From NCBI GenBank assembly GCA_038238115.1, contig JBBRYB010000019.1, forward strand, positions 1 to 64,000: a DNA stretch of 64,000 bases. Direction: 5' to 3'. Position numbers and translations under genes: made by a program. This DNA is from JBBRYB01 sp038238115. Lineage in GTDB: Bacteria; Actinomycetota; Actinomycetes; Propionibacteriales; Nocardioidaceae. This document shows, piece after piece, positions 1-8,162 of the stretch (positions are counted from its first letter, which is position 1; each line of letters opens with the position of its first letter). The notes under the pieces were generated by a model, which had not been told where the DNA came from, did not search any database, and saw nothing but the letters and a program-made list of their open reading frames with translations.

Positions 1-1096
1 GAGCAACACCTTCGGCCAGGAGCTCGAGCTCACCGAGCGTAAGCGCATCGACAAGGGCTACATCTCACCAAACATCGATACCGACGCCGAGCGCAAGGAG
101 ACCGACCTGGACGACCCCTACGTGCTCGTTGTCAACTCGAAGAACGGCGCCGTCAAGGACATGCTGCCGGTGCTCGAGAAGGTCATGCAGTCCGGCAAGT
201 CGCTGCTGATCCTCGCCGAGGACGTCGAAGGCGAGGCGCTGGCGACCCTGGTCGTCAACAAGATCCGTGGCACGTTCAAGTCCGTCGCCGTCAAGGCTCC
301 GGGCTTCGGTGACCGCCGCAAGGCGATGCTGCAGGACATCGCGATCCTGACCGGTGGCCAGGTCATCAGCGAAGAGGTCGGCCTCAAGCTGGAGTCGGCT
401 GGTGTCGAGCTCCTTGGTCAGGCCCGCAAGGTCGTCGTGACCAAGGACGAGACCACGATCGTCGAAGGCGCCGGAGACACCGACCAGATCTCGGGACGGG
501 TCAACCAGATCCGTGCGGAGATTGACAAGAGCGACTCCGACTACGACCGCGAGAAGCTGCAGGAGCGGTTGGCCAAGCTGGCCGGCGGCGTTGCGGTCAT
601 CAAGGTTGGCGCCGCCACTGAGGTGGAGCTCAAGGAGCGCAAGCACCGCATCGAGGACGCCGTTCGCAACGCGAAGGCTGCCGTCGAAGAGGGCATCGTC
701 GCCGGTGGCGGCGTGGCCCTCGTGCAGGCTTCGGCCGATGCGTTCGAGAAACTCGACCTCGATGGCGACGAGGCCACAGGTGCCATGATCGTCAAGACCG
801 CCTGCGAGGCCCCGCTCAAGCGGATCGCCATCAACGCCGGTCACGAAGGCGGAGTCGTGGCCGAGAAGGTCCGCAACATCGAGGCCGGTCACGGTCTCAA
901 CGCTGCGACCGGTGAGTACGTCGACATGCTGGCGGCTGGGATCAACGACCCGGTGAAGGTGACACGCTCTGCCCTGCAGAACGCCGCCTCCATCGCGGCG
1001 CTCTTCCTCACCACCGAGGCAGTCGTCGCCGACAAGCCCGAGAAGGCCGCCCCGGCAGCGCCGGGCGGGCCCGACATGGGCGGCATGGACTTCTGA
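1..1096 (+). CDS. groEL: Chaperonin GroEL (60 kDa), 5' end missing
   Basis: The gene enters from the left edge in frame 2 and runs to TGA at 1094-1096, so about 364 C-terminal residues are present of a family length near 540. The first visible residues (SNTFGQELELTE, then DKGYISPNIDTDAER) match the GroEL apical domain. Further on are APGFGDRRKAMLQDIAILTG, the intermediate-domain stretch EEGIVAGGGVALVQA, and a C-terminus ending GGPDMGGMDF, the Gly/Met tail that projects into the cavity. GroEL forms two stacked heptameric rings that fold cytosolic proteins using ATP and a GroES lid. A tail ending in GGMDF rather than His-rich residues suggests the housekeeping copy of an actinobacterium. Promoter and any HrcA/CIRCE site lie outside the window. 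Confidence 0.98.
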   Translation, partial: SNTFGQELELTERKRIDKGYISPNIDTDAERKETDLDDPYVLVVNSKNGAVKDMLPVLEKVMQSGKSLLILAEDVEGEALATLVVNKIRGTFKSVAVKAPGFGDRRKAMLQDIAILTGGQVISEEVGLKLESAGVELLGQARKVVVTKDETTIVEGAGDTDQISGRVNQIRAEIDKSDSDYDREKLQERLAKLAGGVAVIKVGAATEVELKERKHRIEDAVRNAKAAVEEGIVAGGGVALVQASADAFEKLDLDGDEATGAMIVKTACEAPLKRIAINAGHEGGVVAEKVRNIEAGHGLNAATGEYVDMLAAGINDPVKVTRSALQNAASIAALFLTTEAVVADKPEKAAPAAPGGPDMGGMDF

Positions 1097-1132
1097 TCTG
1101 ACCTGATCTGGCGTCCAGCCAACTGCTGCATC

Positions 1133-1169
1133 CGAAGCGGCCCCGACCATCAAGGTCGGGGCCGCTTCG
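1133..1169 (+). terminator. Rho-independent-like terminator after groEL
   Basis: A perfect 16-bp inverted repeat (left arm CGAAGCGGCCCCGACC, 1133-1148; right arm 1154-1169) with a 5-base loop ATCAA lies 36 bases after the groEL stop. It is followed by TTCGTCC rather than a clean T-run, which is usual for high-GC actinobacteria. Confidence 0.85.
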
Positions 1170-1253
1170 TTCGTCCTGGGACGAACGCCGCCGGCGTCCA
1201 TCCACCGCGTGAGCGGTGAGCCTGCGACGCGCCCAGGTCGCTACCGTGGGTCC

Positions 1254-2027
1254 ATGGCTGTTCCTGGACGACGCGTCCCCGCCGGGGCGCCCGCCGCACT
1301 GGCCGATACCGAGCTTTTCGCGGTCGACGCTTATCTGCGCGACTTCGAGGCAGCGGTCCTCGACGTGGACGCCGAGCAGCGCCGGGTGGCCTTGCGTCGT
1401 ACGGCATTCTTCCCCGGCGGCGGCGGGCAGCCCCATGACGTGGGACGGCTGCGATGGGCCGATGGGTGGGCGGCGGTGATGAAGGTGACCCGCGACCGCG
1501 CCACCGGCCAGATCTGGCACTGGCTCAGCGGGGAGCAGTGGCCAGCACCCGGCGCGGACGCCTTCGGCGAGCTCGCCTGGGAGCGACGACACCTGACCAT
1601 GCGTACCCATACCGCCCTGCACATCTTGTGCGGCGTGATCTGGGCGGAGTTCGGACTGGCGGTGACCGGAGGCAACATGGATCCCGGCAAGGGCAGGCTC
1701 GACTTCCCGTTCGAGTCGATGTCAGCAGAGCTCGGACATCGGATGGAGCAGCGGATCAACACCGAGATCACCGCAGCACGCGAGATCCTCGTCGACTTCG
1801 TCGGCCGCGACCTCGCCGACGACGACCCCGCCCTGATCCGCACGGAGGCCAACCTGATCCCACGCGAGATCGACCCCTTGCGCGTCATCGACATCGTTGG
1901 CCTCGACAAGCAGGCCGACGGCGGCACGCACGTGCTCAGCACGGCCGAGGTGGGACGTGTCGTCGTCACCGGCACCGAGTCCAAGGGCAAAGGCAACAAG
2001 CGCATCCGGATCGAGGTCCGTGACTGA
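1254..2027 (+). CDS. Alanyl-tRNA editing protein (AlaX-like trans-editing factor)
   Basis: A 257-residue protein of the AlaX/tRNA_SAD family, which hydrolyses Ser-tRNA(Ala) or Gly-tRNA(Ala) made by mistake by alanyl-tRNA synthetase. The N-terminal part has the AlaRS-like beta-barrel signature (TAFFPGGGGQPHDVG). The metal motif HxxxH is HTALH (H119, H123), and the C-terminal motif is ADGGTHVLSTAEVG with H226. The cysteine that usually precedes GGTH is aspartate (D222) here, so zinc binding may use Asp. An in-frame GTG at 1209 would add 15 residues. ATG at 1254 was chosen because the family begins close to the AYLRDFEA strand, but neither start has a clear ribosome site. Confidence 0.85.
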   Translation: MAVPGRRVPAGAPAALADTELFAVDAYLRDFEAAVLDVDAEQRRVALRRTAFFPGGGGQPHDVGRLRWADGWAAVMKVTRDRATGQIWHWLSGEQWPAPGADAFGELAWERRHLTMRTHTALHILCGVIWAEFGLAVTGGNMDPGKGRLDFPFESMSAELGHRMEQRINTEITAAREILVDFVGRDLADDDPALIRTEANLIPREIDPLRVIDIVGLDKQADGGTHVLSTAEVGRVVVTGTESKGKGNKRIRIEVRD

Positions 2028-2147
2028 CGTGACGGCGGAGCGGTCTTCGTCGCCAGGTACGGCGACGCCCTCACCAGATATGTGCACACTTCGTGCCGCT
2101 TGGCACGCCCGGCTCTGACCGCCTGGGCGTCCCTCCATGGGCGTGGC

Positions 2148-3422
2148 TCAGTCGATGCCGCACGCTCGGGCCGCCATCAGGGCGTAGACGCGAGCACAGG
2201 TGAAGACGTCTGCGAGGGCGACGTGTTCGTCGACGGCGTGGGCGTATCTGACGTCGCCCGGGCCGAACTGCACGGTCGGCACGCGAGCCGCGGCGTAGTG
2301 CCTCAGGTCGGAGCCGTAGGGGGCGCCGAGCACTCGGGGAGGCACACCGCGAACGTCGAACACCGCGTTGGTGACCGCGCCGAGCAGTGGGTGGCCGGCG
2401 GGGAGCGAGCCTGGCGCGAACATGCCGCCCGGCCAGCTGACTCGGATCGGGTGGTCGCTCAACCACGGGTCACCGCTACACACGTCACGGACCGCGGCCT
2501 CGAACGCCCGGACCGCTTCCTCGACCGTCTCGTCGATGCGTACGCCGTAGCGGCCCTCCGCGACGAGCCGATCCGGAACGGTGCTGGCCCAGTTACCAGC
2601 CGACACCACGCCCACCGACAGCGGCCACGGGAGTTCGAGGTGGTCGAAGAGCGGTGGCGAGGTGCTGTTGCGCTCTGCCTCGAGCTTCTTGAGGGCGGCA
2701 TGCACGAGCTCGAACTTGTCGACGGCGCTGACCCCTCGACGGCGAGTCGACCCGTGCGTCGCGCGCCCCGCCACCTCGAGCCGGAACGTCAGCGAGCCCG
2801 CGTTCGCCGGGAGGATCGCGCCTCGGCTGGGCTCCGCAATCATGCATGCGGCAGCGCGATGTCCGCGCCGCAAGGTTGCGTATGCGCCGAACCCGCCGTC
2901 CTCCTCGGCGCTCACGCAATGTACGGCGAGGGGATGGCCGAGGGAGACGCCCGAGCGGCGTACGGCGGCGACGGCCGCGATGGCGGCGACAACCCCTGCC
3001 TTCATGTCGCATGTGCCGCGGCCCCAGGCAAGGCCATCGTCGTCCACGCGCATGCGGAACGGGTCGTGGCCGGTCCACGCGTCGAGGTCGCCGGGGGGTA
3101 CGACGTCGGTGTGTCCGTAGAGGGCGAGCCCCGGCAGCTGGTCGCCGTCGCCGAGGACGCCGACACAGCCGAGAGCGTCCGCCCTTGCCACCTCCATGCC
3201 GGGGAAGTCCGGCTGTCGGCGCGCCTCCTCGACGTCGATCTCCCAACAGTCGACCGAGAGCCCGAGCCCAACCAGCCGGTCGGCACACCACTGCTGCGCG
3301 TCCCTCTCCTCAGGCGTCCCGTCGACCGACGCGATGGCGACCAGCTCTCCCAGGTCGCAGGTGATCTGGCCGTCATCGACCGCATCCAGCACGGCCGACT
3401 CGGCGGAGCTCAGTCGTGTCAT
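2148..3422 (-). CDS. M20 family metallopeptidase (ArgE/DapE-like)
   Basis: A 424-residue zinc-dependent amidohydrolase or peptidase of the M20/DapE/ArgE group. Visible catalytic features are GHTDVVP (H104, D106), the bridging Asp in GRGTCDMKAG (D139) and the Glu pair in SAEEDGGFGA (E173/E174), followed by a dimerisation lid with RATHGS. ATG at 3422 gives a typical N-terminus. The exact substrate (acyl-amino acid, succinyl-diaminopimelate or dipeptide) cannot be assigned from sequence, and no lysine or arginine biosynthesis genes are adjacent. It is convergent with the AlaX gene and divergent from the mocA-like gene. Confidence 0.9.
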   Translation of the reverse strand: MTRLSSAESAVLDAVDDGQITCDLGELVAIASVDGTPEERDAQQWCADRLVGLGLSVDCWEIDVEEARRQPDFPGMEVARADALGCVGVLGDGDQLPGLALYGHTDVVPPGDLDAWTGHDPFRMRVDDDGLAWGRGTCDMKAGVVAAIAAVAAVRRSGVSLGHPLAVHCVSAEEDGGFGAYATLRRGHRAAACMIAEPSRGAILPANAGSLTFRLEVAGRATHGSTRRRGVSAVDKFELVHAALKKLEAERNSTSPPLFDHLELPWPLSVGVVSAGNWASTVPDRLVAEGRYGVRIDETVEEAVRAFEAAVRDVCSGDPWLSDHPIRVSWPGGMFAPGSLPAGHPLLGAVTNAVFDVRGVPPRVLGAPYGSDLRHYAAARVPTVQFGPGDVRYAHAVDEHVALADVFTCARVYALMAARACGID

Positions 3423-3538
3423 GTGGCCGACTATGGCAGGTGCCCACGGGTGACCCGCTGCCCACCCACCCCTCGCCGAGACGCCGCCAACGGCCCGGTT
3501 TTCCCGGCGTGTCGAGGGTGAACTCCTACACTCCTGGG

Positions 3539-4150
3539 GTGGATGCGCAGCCAGTCGTCGGTCTCGTGCTCGCAGCGGGCGCCGGGCGACGACTTGGCCA
3601 GCCGAAGGCCCTCGTCGCTGACGCCCAGGGGACCACCTGGTTGGAGCGATCAGTCATGACGCTGAACGAGGCGGGTGTCGCGGACGTCTATGTCGTCGTA
3701 GGCGCCGACTCCAAAACCGTCGCCGCCGCCACGCCCGTCGGCTGTCGGGTCGTCGAGGCGTCAGATTGGAGTGAGGGGATGGGCGCCTCCCTGCGAGCCG
3801 GTCTCGGCGCCGTCTCGCAGGAGCGGCCAGCCGCGAGGGCGGTCGTCGTGATGCTCGTCGACACTCCGGGAATCGGCTCAGCCGTCGTACGCCGCCTGCT
3901 CGAAACCGCCGGGTCCACATCCCTCGCCCGGGCCAGCTTCCACGGGCTTCCGGGCCATCCCGTGCTGCTCGGCCGCGAACACTTGGCCGGCGTGATCGCC
4001 TCGGCCAGGGGCGATCGCGGCGCCCGGGACTATCTGCTTCGTCACGGGGTGGTCGCGGTGGAGTGCGCAGACCTGGGCTCGGGCGTCGACATCGACACTC
4101 CCGCCGCCCTTGCCGCCTGGTCAGGCGACAAGACCGAGACACCGACCTAG
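3539..4150 (+). CDS. MobA-like nucleotidyltransferase (molybdenum cofactor cytidylyltransferase type)
   Basis: A 203-residue NTP-transferase of the MobA/MocA fold. GTG at 3539 places the nucleotide-binding loop LAAGAGRRLGQPKALV at residues 11-26, where it belongs in the family, and a longer upstream reading frame lacks homology. MVDTPGIGSAVVRRLL corresponds to the metal-binding Asp loop, and GLPGHPVLLGREH is the typical substrate loop of MocA-type enzymes. In Mo-hydroxylase clusters such proteins attach CMP to molybdopterin to make the MCD cofactor used by CoxL-type subunits. Its place directly ahead of coxD-coxE-xdhC supports that role. Confidence 0.85.
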   Translation: MDAQPVVGLVLAAGAGRRLGQPKALVADAQGTTWLERSVMTLNEAGVADVYVVVGADSKTVAAATPVGCRVVEASDWSEGMGASLRAGLGAVSQERPAARAVVVMLVDTPGIGSAVVRRLLETAGSTSLARASFHGLPGHPVLLGREHLAGVIASARGDRGARDYLLRHGVVAVECADLGSGVDIDTPAALAAWSGDKTETPT

Positions 4151-4240
4151 CCGGCACCGGCCGAAACGGCCGCGACACGCCTGCAAATCCGGGCCTTTGC
4201 TGACGCCTCGGCGAGGGGGCGCTTTGGGGAACGGCGCGCG

Positions 4241-5215
4241 ATGAGCGATCCTGGCTGCGTGCACCCAGTCAGCTCGGCAGCGGATGTCCCCTCGAGAGGC
4301 GGTGGTACGGCGGCAGGCGGCGTCCCCTCGGGGGGCGGTGTCACGTCGGTGGCGGACCTGGGCGCCCGGCTGTCGTCTACCGGCTACCTCACCGACGATG
4401 GGCTCGCCACGATCGGCTACCTCGCGCTCGCCATGCAACGGCCGCTGCTGCTCGAAGGTGAGCCCGGCACCGGCAAGACAGCCCTCGCGGAGGCGCTGGC
4501 GCAGGCGCTCGACCTCCGACTGATCCGGCTGCAATGCCACGAGGGCATCGACGCCAGCCAGGCCCTCTACGACTGGGACTTCGCCCGCCAGATCCTGCAC
4601 CTGCGCACGATCGAAGCGACCAAGGGTGACGAGTCGCTCGACGAGTCCGAGGTCGAGAAGTCGCTGTTCGACGAGCGCTTTCTGCTCGCGCGTCCGATCG
4701 TAGAGGCGCTGCGGGAGAGTCCGGTGGTACTGCTGATCGACGAGATCGACCGTGCCGACGACGAGTTCGAGGCGTTCCTGCTGGAGGTGCTGTCGACCAA
4801 CCAGGTGACGATCCCCGAGTACGGCACGGTGACCGCCGCGACGCCGCCGATCGTCGTACTCACCTCAAACCGCACTCGCGAGGTGCATGACGCGCTCAAG
4901 CGCCGCTGCCTCTATCACTGGGTCGACCACCCCGGGCTGCAGCGCGAGATCGAGATCGTGCGACGGCGACTCCCCGACGTGCCGGAGCGGCTCGCCGCGC
5001 AGGTCGCCCACGCGACCGGTCGGCTGCGCTCACGCGAAGACCTCGTCAAGCCGCCCGGCGTCGCGGAGACACTCGACTGGGCGCAAGCGCTGCACACCCT
5101 GGGCGCGTCGGAGCTTGACCTCGAGATGGCCGCAAGGACCCTGGGTGCGGTGCTGAAGTACCGCGAGGACGCTGAGCGCGTACGCGCCTCGCTTGACCTG
5201 ATGCTGACCTCGTGA
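4241..5215 (+). CDS. coxD: CoxD/MoxR-like AAA+ ATPase
   Basis: A 324-residue MoxR-family AAA+ ATPase with Walker A GEPGTGKT at residues 73-80, Walker B VVLLIDEIDRADDEFEAFL and sensor-1 region LTSNRTREVHDALKRRCLYHW. CoxD homologues work with the VWA protein CoxE in maturing the Cu/Mo or Mo active site of CoxL-type hydroxylases. The first 30 residues are a Gly/Ser-rich stretch unlike the family, so the true start may be a GTG near 4345. Its stop overlaps the coxE start by 4 bases. Confidence 0.9.
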   Translation: MSDPGCVHPVSSAADVPSRGGGTAAGGVPSGGGVTSVADLGARLSSTGYLTDDGLATIGYLALAMQRPLLLEGEPGTGKTALAEALAQALDLRLIRLQCHEGIDASQALYDWDFARQILHLRTIEATKGDESLDESEVEKSLFDERFLLARPIVEALRESPVVLLIDEIDRADDEFEAFLLEVLSTNQVTIPEYGTVTAATPPIVVLTSNRTREVHDALKRRCLYHWVDHPGLQREIEIVRRRLPDVPERLAAQVAHATGRLRSREDLVKPPGVAETLDWAQALHTLGASELDLEMAARTLGAVLKYREDAERVRASLDLMLTS

Positions 5216-6327
5216 CGGCCGCGGCGCCGCGCCACGAGGCGATCGAGGTGCTCATCTCGTTCGCCGTCGCGTTGCGCCAGGCCGGTGTCACCGTGACCCT
5301 GGACCGTACGCATGCCTTTCTCGGCGCGGCCACAGTCGTCGGCGCCGACGACCGGCCAGGGGTCTACTGGTCCGGGCGCGCCACGCTGTGCGCGAACCCC
5401 GACGACCTCGAGCGCTATGACCAGGTCTTCGCCTCGTGGTTCAGCGGTGAGGCCCCCAAGCCCGCGGCCGGACGCGACCGGCCCCAACGGGTCCAGCAGG
5501 CCGACCTCGGAGGCGACGACGGTCCCGGTCGGGACGCCCCCAAGGAGATCCGGCTCCGAGCCGCCGCGAGCTCGACGGAGGTGCTGCGGCATCGCGACGT
5601 GGCGCAGATGAGCCGTGCCGAGCGCGCGGAGCTCGCCCGGCTCTTCGGCGCACTGCGACCAGCAGCTCCGCTTCGGGTGTCACCGCGACGTCGGCCGTCT
5701 CGCCGCGGTGAGGTGGACGCCCGCCGTACCCTCCGCGAGCAGCTACGCCGCGGTGGCGAACCGGCGACGCTCGAGTTTCGTGGCCGCACGACCCGCTGCC
5801 GACGCGTCGTGGTCCTCGTCGACGTGTCCGGATCGATGGGCCCGTACGCGGACAGCCTGCTGCGCTGGGCGCACGTGCTGACGGGCGTCAACCGCGCACG
5901 CACGGAGGTGTTCACCGTCGGGACCAGGCTGACCCGGGTCACCCGGGCGATGCGGCTGCGCGACGGCGACGCGGCCGTCCAGGCGGCTGGTGAGACGGTG
6001 CCCGACTGGTCGGGCGGGACGCGTCTGGGTGAGTCGTTGCACGTGTTCCTCGACCGATGGGGACAGCGTGGCGTGGCTCGAGGGGCGGTCGTGGTGATCA
6101 TGAGCGACGGCTGGGAGCGCGGCGACGGCGGTCTGCTCGGGCAACAGATGGAGCGGCTGCACCGGCTGGCCCATCGTGTGGTCTGGGTAAACCCCCACCA
6201 GGGCAAGGCGGGCTATGCGCCGGTCCAGGGCGGAATCGTTGCGGCCCTGCCGTTTGTTGACGATTTCATCGCCGGACACAGCATGGCGACATTCGAACGA
6301 GCCCTGGAGGTGGTCGCCCATGCGTGA
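5212..6327 (+). CDS. coxE: CoxE-like von Willebrand factor A domain protein
   Basis: A 371-residue VWA-containing CoxE-family protein. The C-terminal half carries the MIDAS motif DVSGSMG (from D204), and VVIMSDGWERGD supplies a further metal-site Asp. The N-terminal half is the CoxE helical region (EVLISFAVALRQAGV), joined by an Arg-rich linker. GTG at 5212 overlaps the coxD stop, implying translational coupling. MoxR ATPase plus VWA pairs act as chaperones for metal-centre insertion, here presumably for the CoxL protein encoded 2 kb downstream. Confidence 0.9.
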   Translation: MTAAAPRHEAIEVLISFAVALRQAGVTVTLDRTHAFLGAATVVGADDRPGVYWSGRATLCANPDDLERYDQVFASWFSGEAPKPAAGRDRPQRVQQADLGGDDGPGRDAPKEIRLRAAASSTEVLRHRDVAQMSRAERAELARLFGALRPAAPLRVSPRRRPSRRGEVDARRTLREQLRRGGEPATLEFRGRTTRCRRVVVLVDVSGSMGPYADSLLRWAHVLTGVNRARTEVFTVGTRLTRVTRAMRLRDGDAAVQAAGETVPDWSGGTRLGESLHVFLDRWGQRGVARGAVVVIMSDGWERGDGGLLGQQMERLHRLAHRVVWVNPHQGKAGYAPVQGGIVAALPFVDDFIAGHSMATFERALEVVAHA

Positions 6328-7459
6328 GGTCCTGCCGCAGCTGCTGCGCTGGTGGCGCTCCGGCGCCCCGGTCGGAGTGGGGACCGTGGTGGCGACCTTC
6401 CGGTCGGCGCCGCGACCGGCAGGGGCGTCCATGCTCGTCGGGCCGGGAGGAGAAGCCGTCGGCTCGGTCTCGGGCGGGTGCGTAGAGGGCGCCGTCTACG
6501 AACTGGCCGAGCAGGTGCTCGCCGACCGACAACCGGTTCTCGAGCGGTACGGCGTCAGCGACGAGGACGCCTTCGCGGTCGGACTCACGTGCGGCGGGAT
6601 CCTCGACGTCTTCGTGGAGGTGATCGACGAGCAGAGCTTTCCCGAGCTCGGACGGGTGGCGGACGACATCGACGCCGGTCTGCCCGTCGCCGTGGCCACC
6701 GTCATCAAGCACGACGACCCGGCCTGGCTCGGGCGGCGCCTGATCGTGCGGCCCGACGGCGACGACGAGGCGCTGGCGGGCTCACTCGGGTCGGGCCGCG
6801 CCGATGACGCGGTCGCCGCCGACGCCCGCGGCCTGCTCGCCGCGGGCCGCAACGAGACCCTGCACTACGGGCCGGAGGGCCAGCGTCGCGGGGAGGGCAT
6901 GGAGGTGTTCGTAGCGTCGTACGCACCGAAGCCGCGGATGCTGGTCTTCGGCGCCATCGACTTCGCCGCGGCCGTGGCCAAGGTCGGCTCCTTCCTCGGC
7001 TACCACGTCACGGTGTGCGACGCCCGGCCGATCTTCGCCACCGCCACCCGCTTCCCGGAGGCCGACGAGGTCGTCGTGAAGTGGCCGCACAAGTTCCTGG
7101 CCGAGGAAGTGGAGGCCGGGCGCATCGACAACCGCACGGTTTTGTGCGTGCTGACCCATGACCCCAAGTTCGATGTGCCCGTGCTCGAGGTCGCCCTGCG
7201 CCTGCCGGAGGTGGCCTATATCGGGGCGATGGGCTCGCGCCGTACCCATGACGACCGTCTCGCGCGGCTGCGCGACGCCGGCCTGAGTGACAACGAGCTG
7301 GCGCGTCTGTCCAGCCCGATCGGCCTCGACCTCGGTGCCCGTACCCCCGAGGAGACGGCCGTGAGCATCGCCGCCGAGATCATCGCCGTACGGTGGGGTG
7401 GCCGGGGGGAGCGCCTGACCCGGGCCGGGGGGCCGATCCACCACACCAGCCCGGTCTGA
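6320..7459 (+). CDS. XdhC/CoxI family Mo-enzyme maturation protein
   Basis: A 379-residue XdhC/CoxI-family protein. The N-terminal XdhC domain is visible as TVVATFRSAPRPAGASMLV and GSVSGGCVEGAVYE, and the C-terminal Rossmann-like domain as FGAIDFAAAVAKVGSFLGYH and YIGAMGSRRTHDDRLARLR. XdhC proteins bind the molybdenum cofactor, promote its sulfuration and insert it into the large subunit. ATG at 6320 overlaps the coxE stop by 8 bases and gives the expected N-terminus. The reading frame is open further upstream, but that part lies inside coxE. Confidence 0.92.
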   Translation: MREVLPQLLRWWRSGAPVGVGTVVATFRSAPRPAGASMLVGPGGEAVGSVSGGCVEGAVYELAEQVLADRQPVLERYGVSDEDAFAVGLTCGGILDVFVEVIDEQSFPELGRVADDIDAGLPVAVATVIKHDDPAWLGRRLIVRPDGDDEALAGSLGSGRADDAVAADARGLLAAGRNETLHYGPEGQRRGEGMEVFVASYAPKPRMLVFGAIDFAAAVAKVGSFLGYHVTVCDARPIFATATRFPEADEVVVKWPHKFLAEEVEAGRIDNRTVLCVLTHDPKFDVPVLEVALRLPEVAYIGAMGSRRTHDDRLARLRDAGLSDNELARLSSPIGLDLGARTPEETAVSIAAEIIAVRWGGRGERLTRAGGPIHHTSPV

Positions 7460-7691
7460 ACGCGGCGGATTTGCAGTGATCCTTCATCCGCAGACGCGGA
7501 TCTAGGCCACCGCGCTGATGTGCAGATGCGGTTCTCCGACACCGAGTTTGGAGTGATCTTCGGCCGGGGGTTGTGCCGCGGCGATCCGCCCTGTTGTCTG
7601 TGATCTGCAACTAGTCAGGCAACAGTCGTGCACCCGCGGCTCTCTTCGTGCTGGGCGTTCACGACCTCACTCGGTGAGAGAGGGATGGGCG
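7460..7691. promoter_or_regulatory. Leader region of the coxSLMG operon with an operator-like dyad
   Basis: This 232-base gap has two direct copies of TTTGSAGTGATC followed by (C)TTC, at 7470-7485 and 7547-7561. It also holds an inverted repeat CTGTTGTCTG (7591-7600) / CAGGCAACAG (7616-7625), matching at 9 of 10 positions across a 15-base spacer. The position just ahead of coxS suggests a regulator-binding or 5'-leader element. No recognisable -35/-10 pair was found. Confidence 0.4.
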
Positions 7692-8162
7692 ATGGCTCGT
7701 ATCAACATGGTGGTCGACGGGGTGAGCTACTCCGACGACGTGGAACCGCGCACGCTGCTGGTGCAGTACCTGCGCGAGGACGTCGGCAAGACCGGCACGG
7801 TCGTGGGCTGCGACACCAGCAACTGTGGTGCCTGCACGGTGCTCCTTGACGGTGTCAGCGTGAAGTCCTGCACGCTGCTCGCGGTGCAGGCCGACGGCCA
7901 CGAGGTCACCACGATCGAGGGTCTCTCGTCGTCCGACGGCGGGCTGCATCCCATGCAGCAGGCGTTCCACGACAACCACGCCCTGCAGTGCGGCTACTGC
8001 ACACCGGGCATGATCATGCAGAGCATCGACGTGCTCAACTCCAACCCGTCGCCGAGCGAGCACGAGGTCCGCGACGGTCTCGAGGGGAATCTGTGCCGCT
8101 GCACCGGCTATCAGAACATCGTCAAGGCCGTCATGAGCGTCTCGAAGGGTGGTGCGGCATGA
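7692..8162 (+). CDS. coxS: Mo-hydroxylase small subunit, 2x[2Fe-2S] (CoxS-like)
   Basis: A 156-residue iron-sulfur subunit. The plant-ferredoxin-type cluster is bound by C40, C45, C48 and C60 (GCDTSNCGACTV...SC), and the second cluster by C100, C103, C135 and C137 (CGYCTPGM and CRCTGYQNI). It relays electrons from the molybdenum centre in CoxL to FAD in CoxM. ATG at 7692 fits the family N-terminus (MARINMVVDG). The stop overlaps the coxL start as ATGA. Confidence 0.96.
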   Translation: MARINMVVDGVSYSDDVEPRTLLVQYLREDVGKTGTVVGCDTSNCGACTVLLDGVSVKSCTLLAVQADGHEVTTIEGLSSSDGGLHPMQQAFHDNHALQCGYCTPGMIMQSIDVLNSNPSPSEHEVRDGLEGNLCRCTGYQNIVKAVMSVSKGGAA

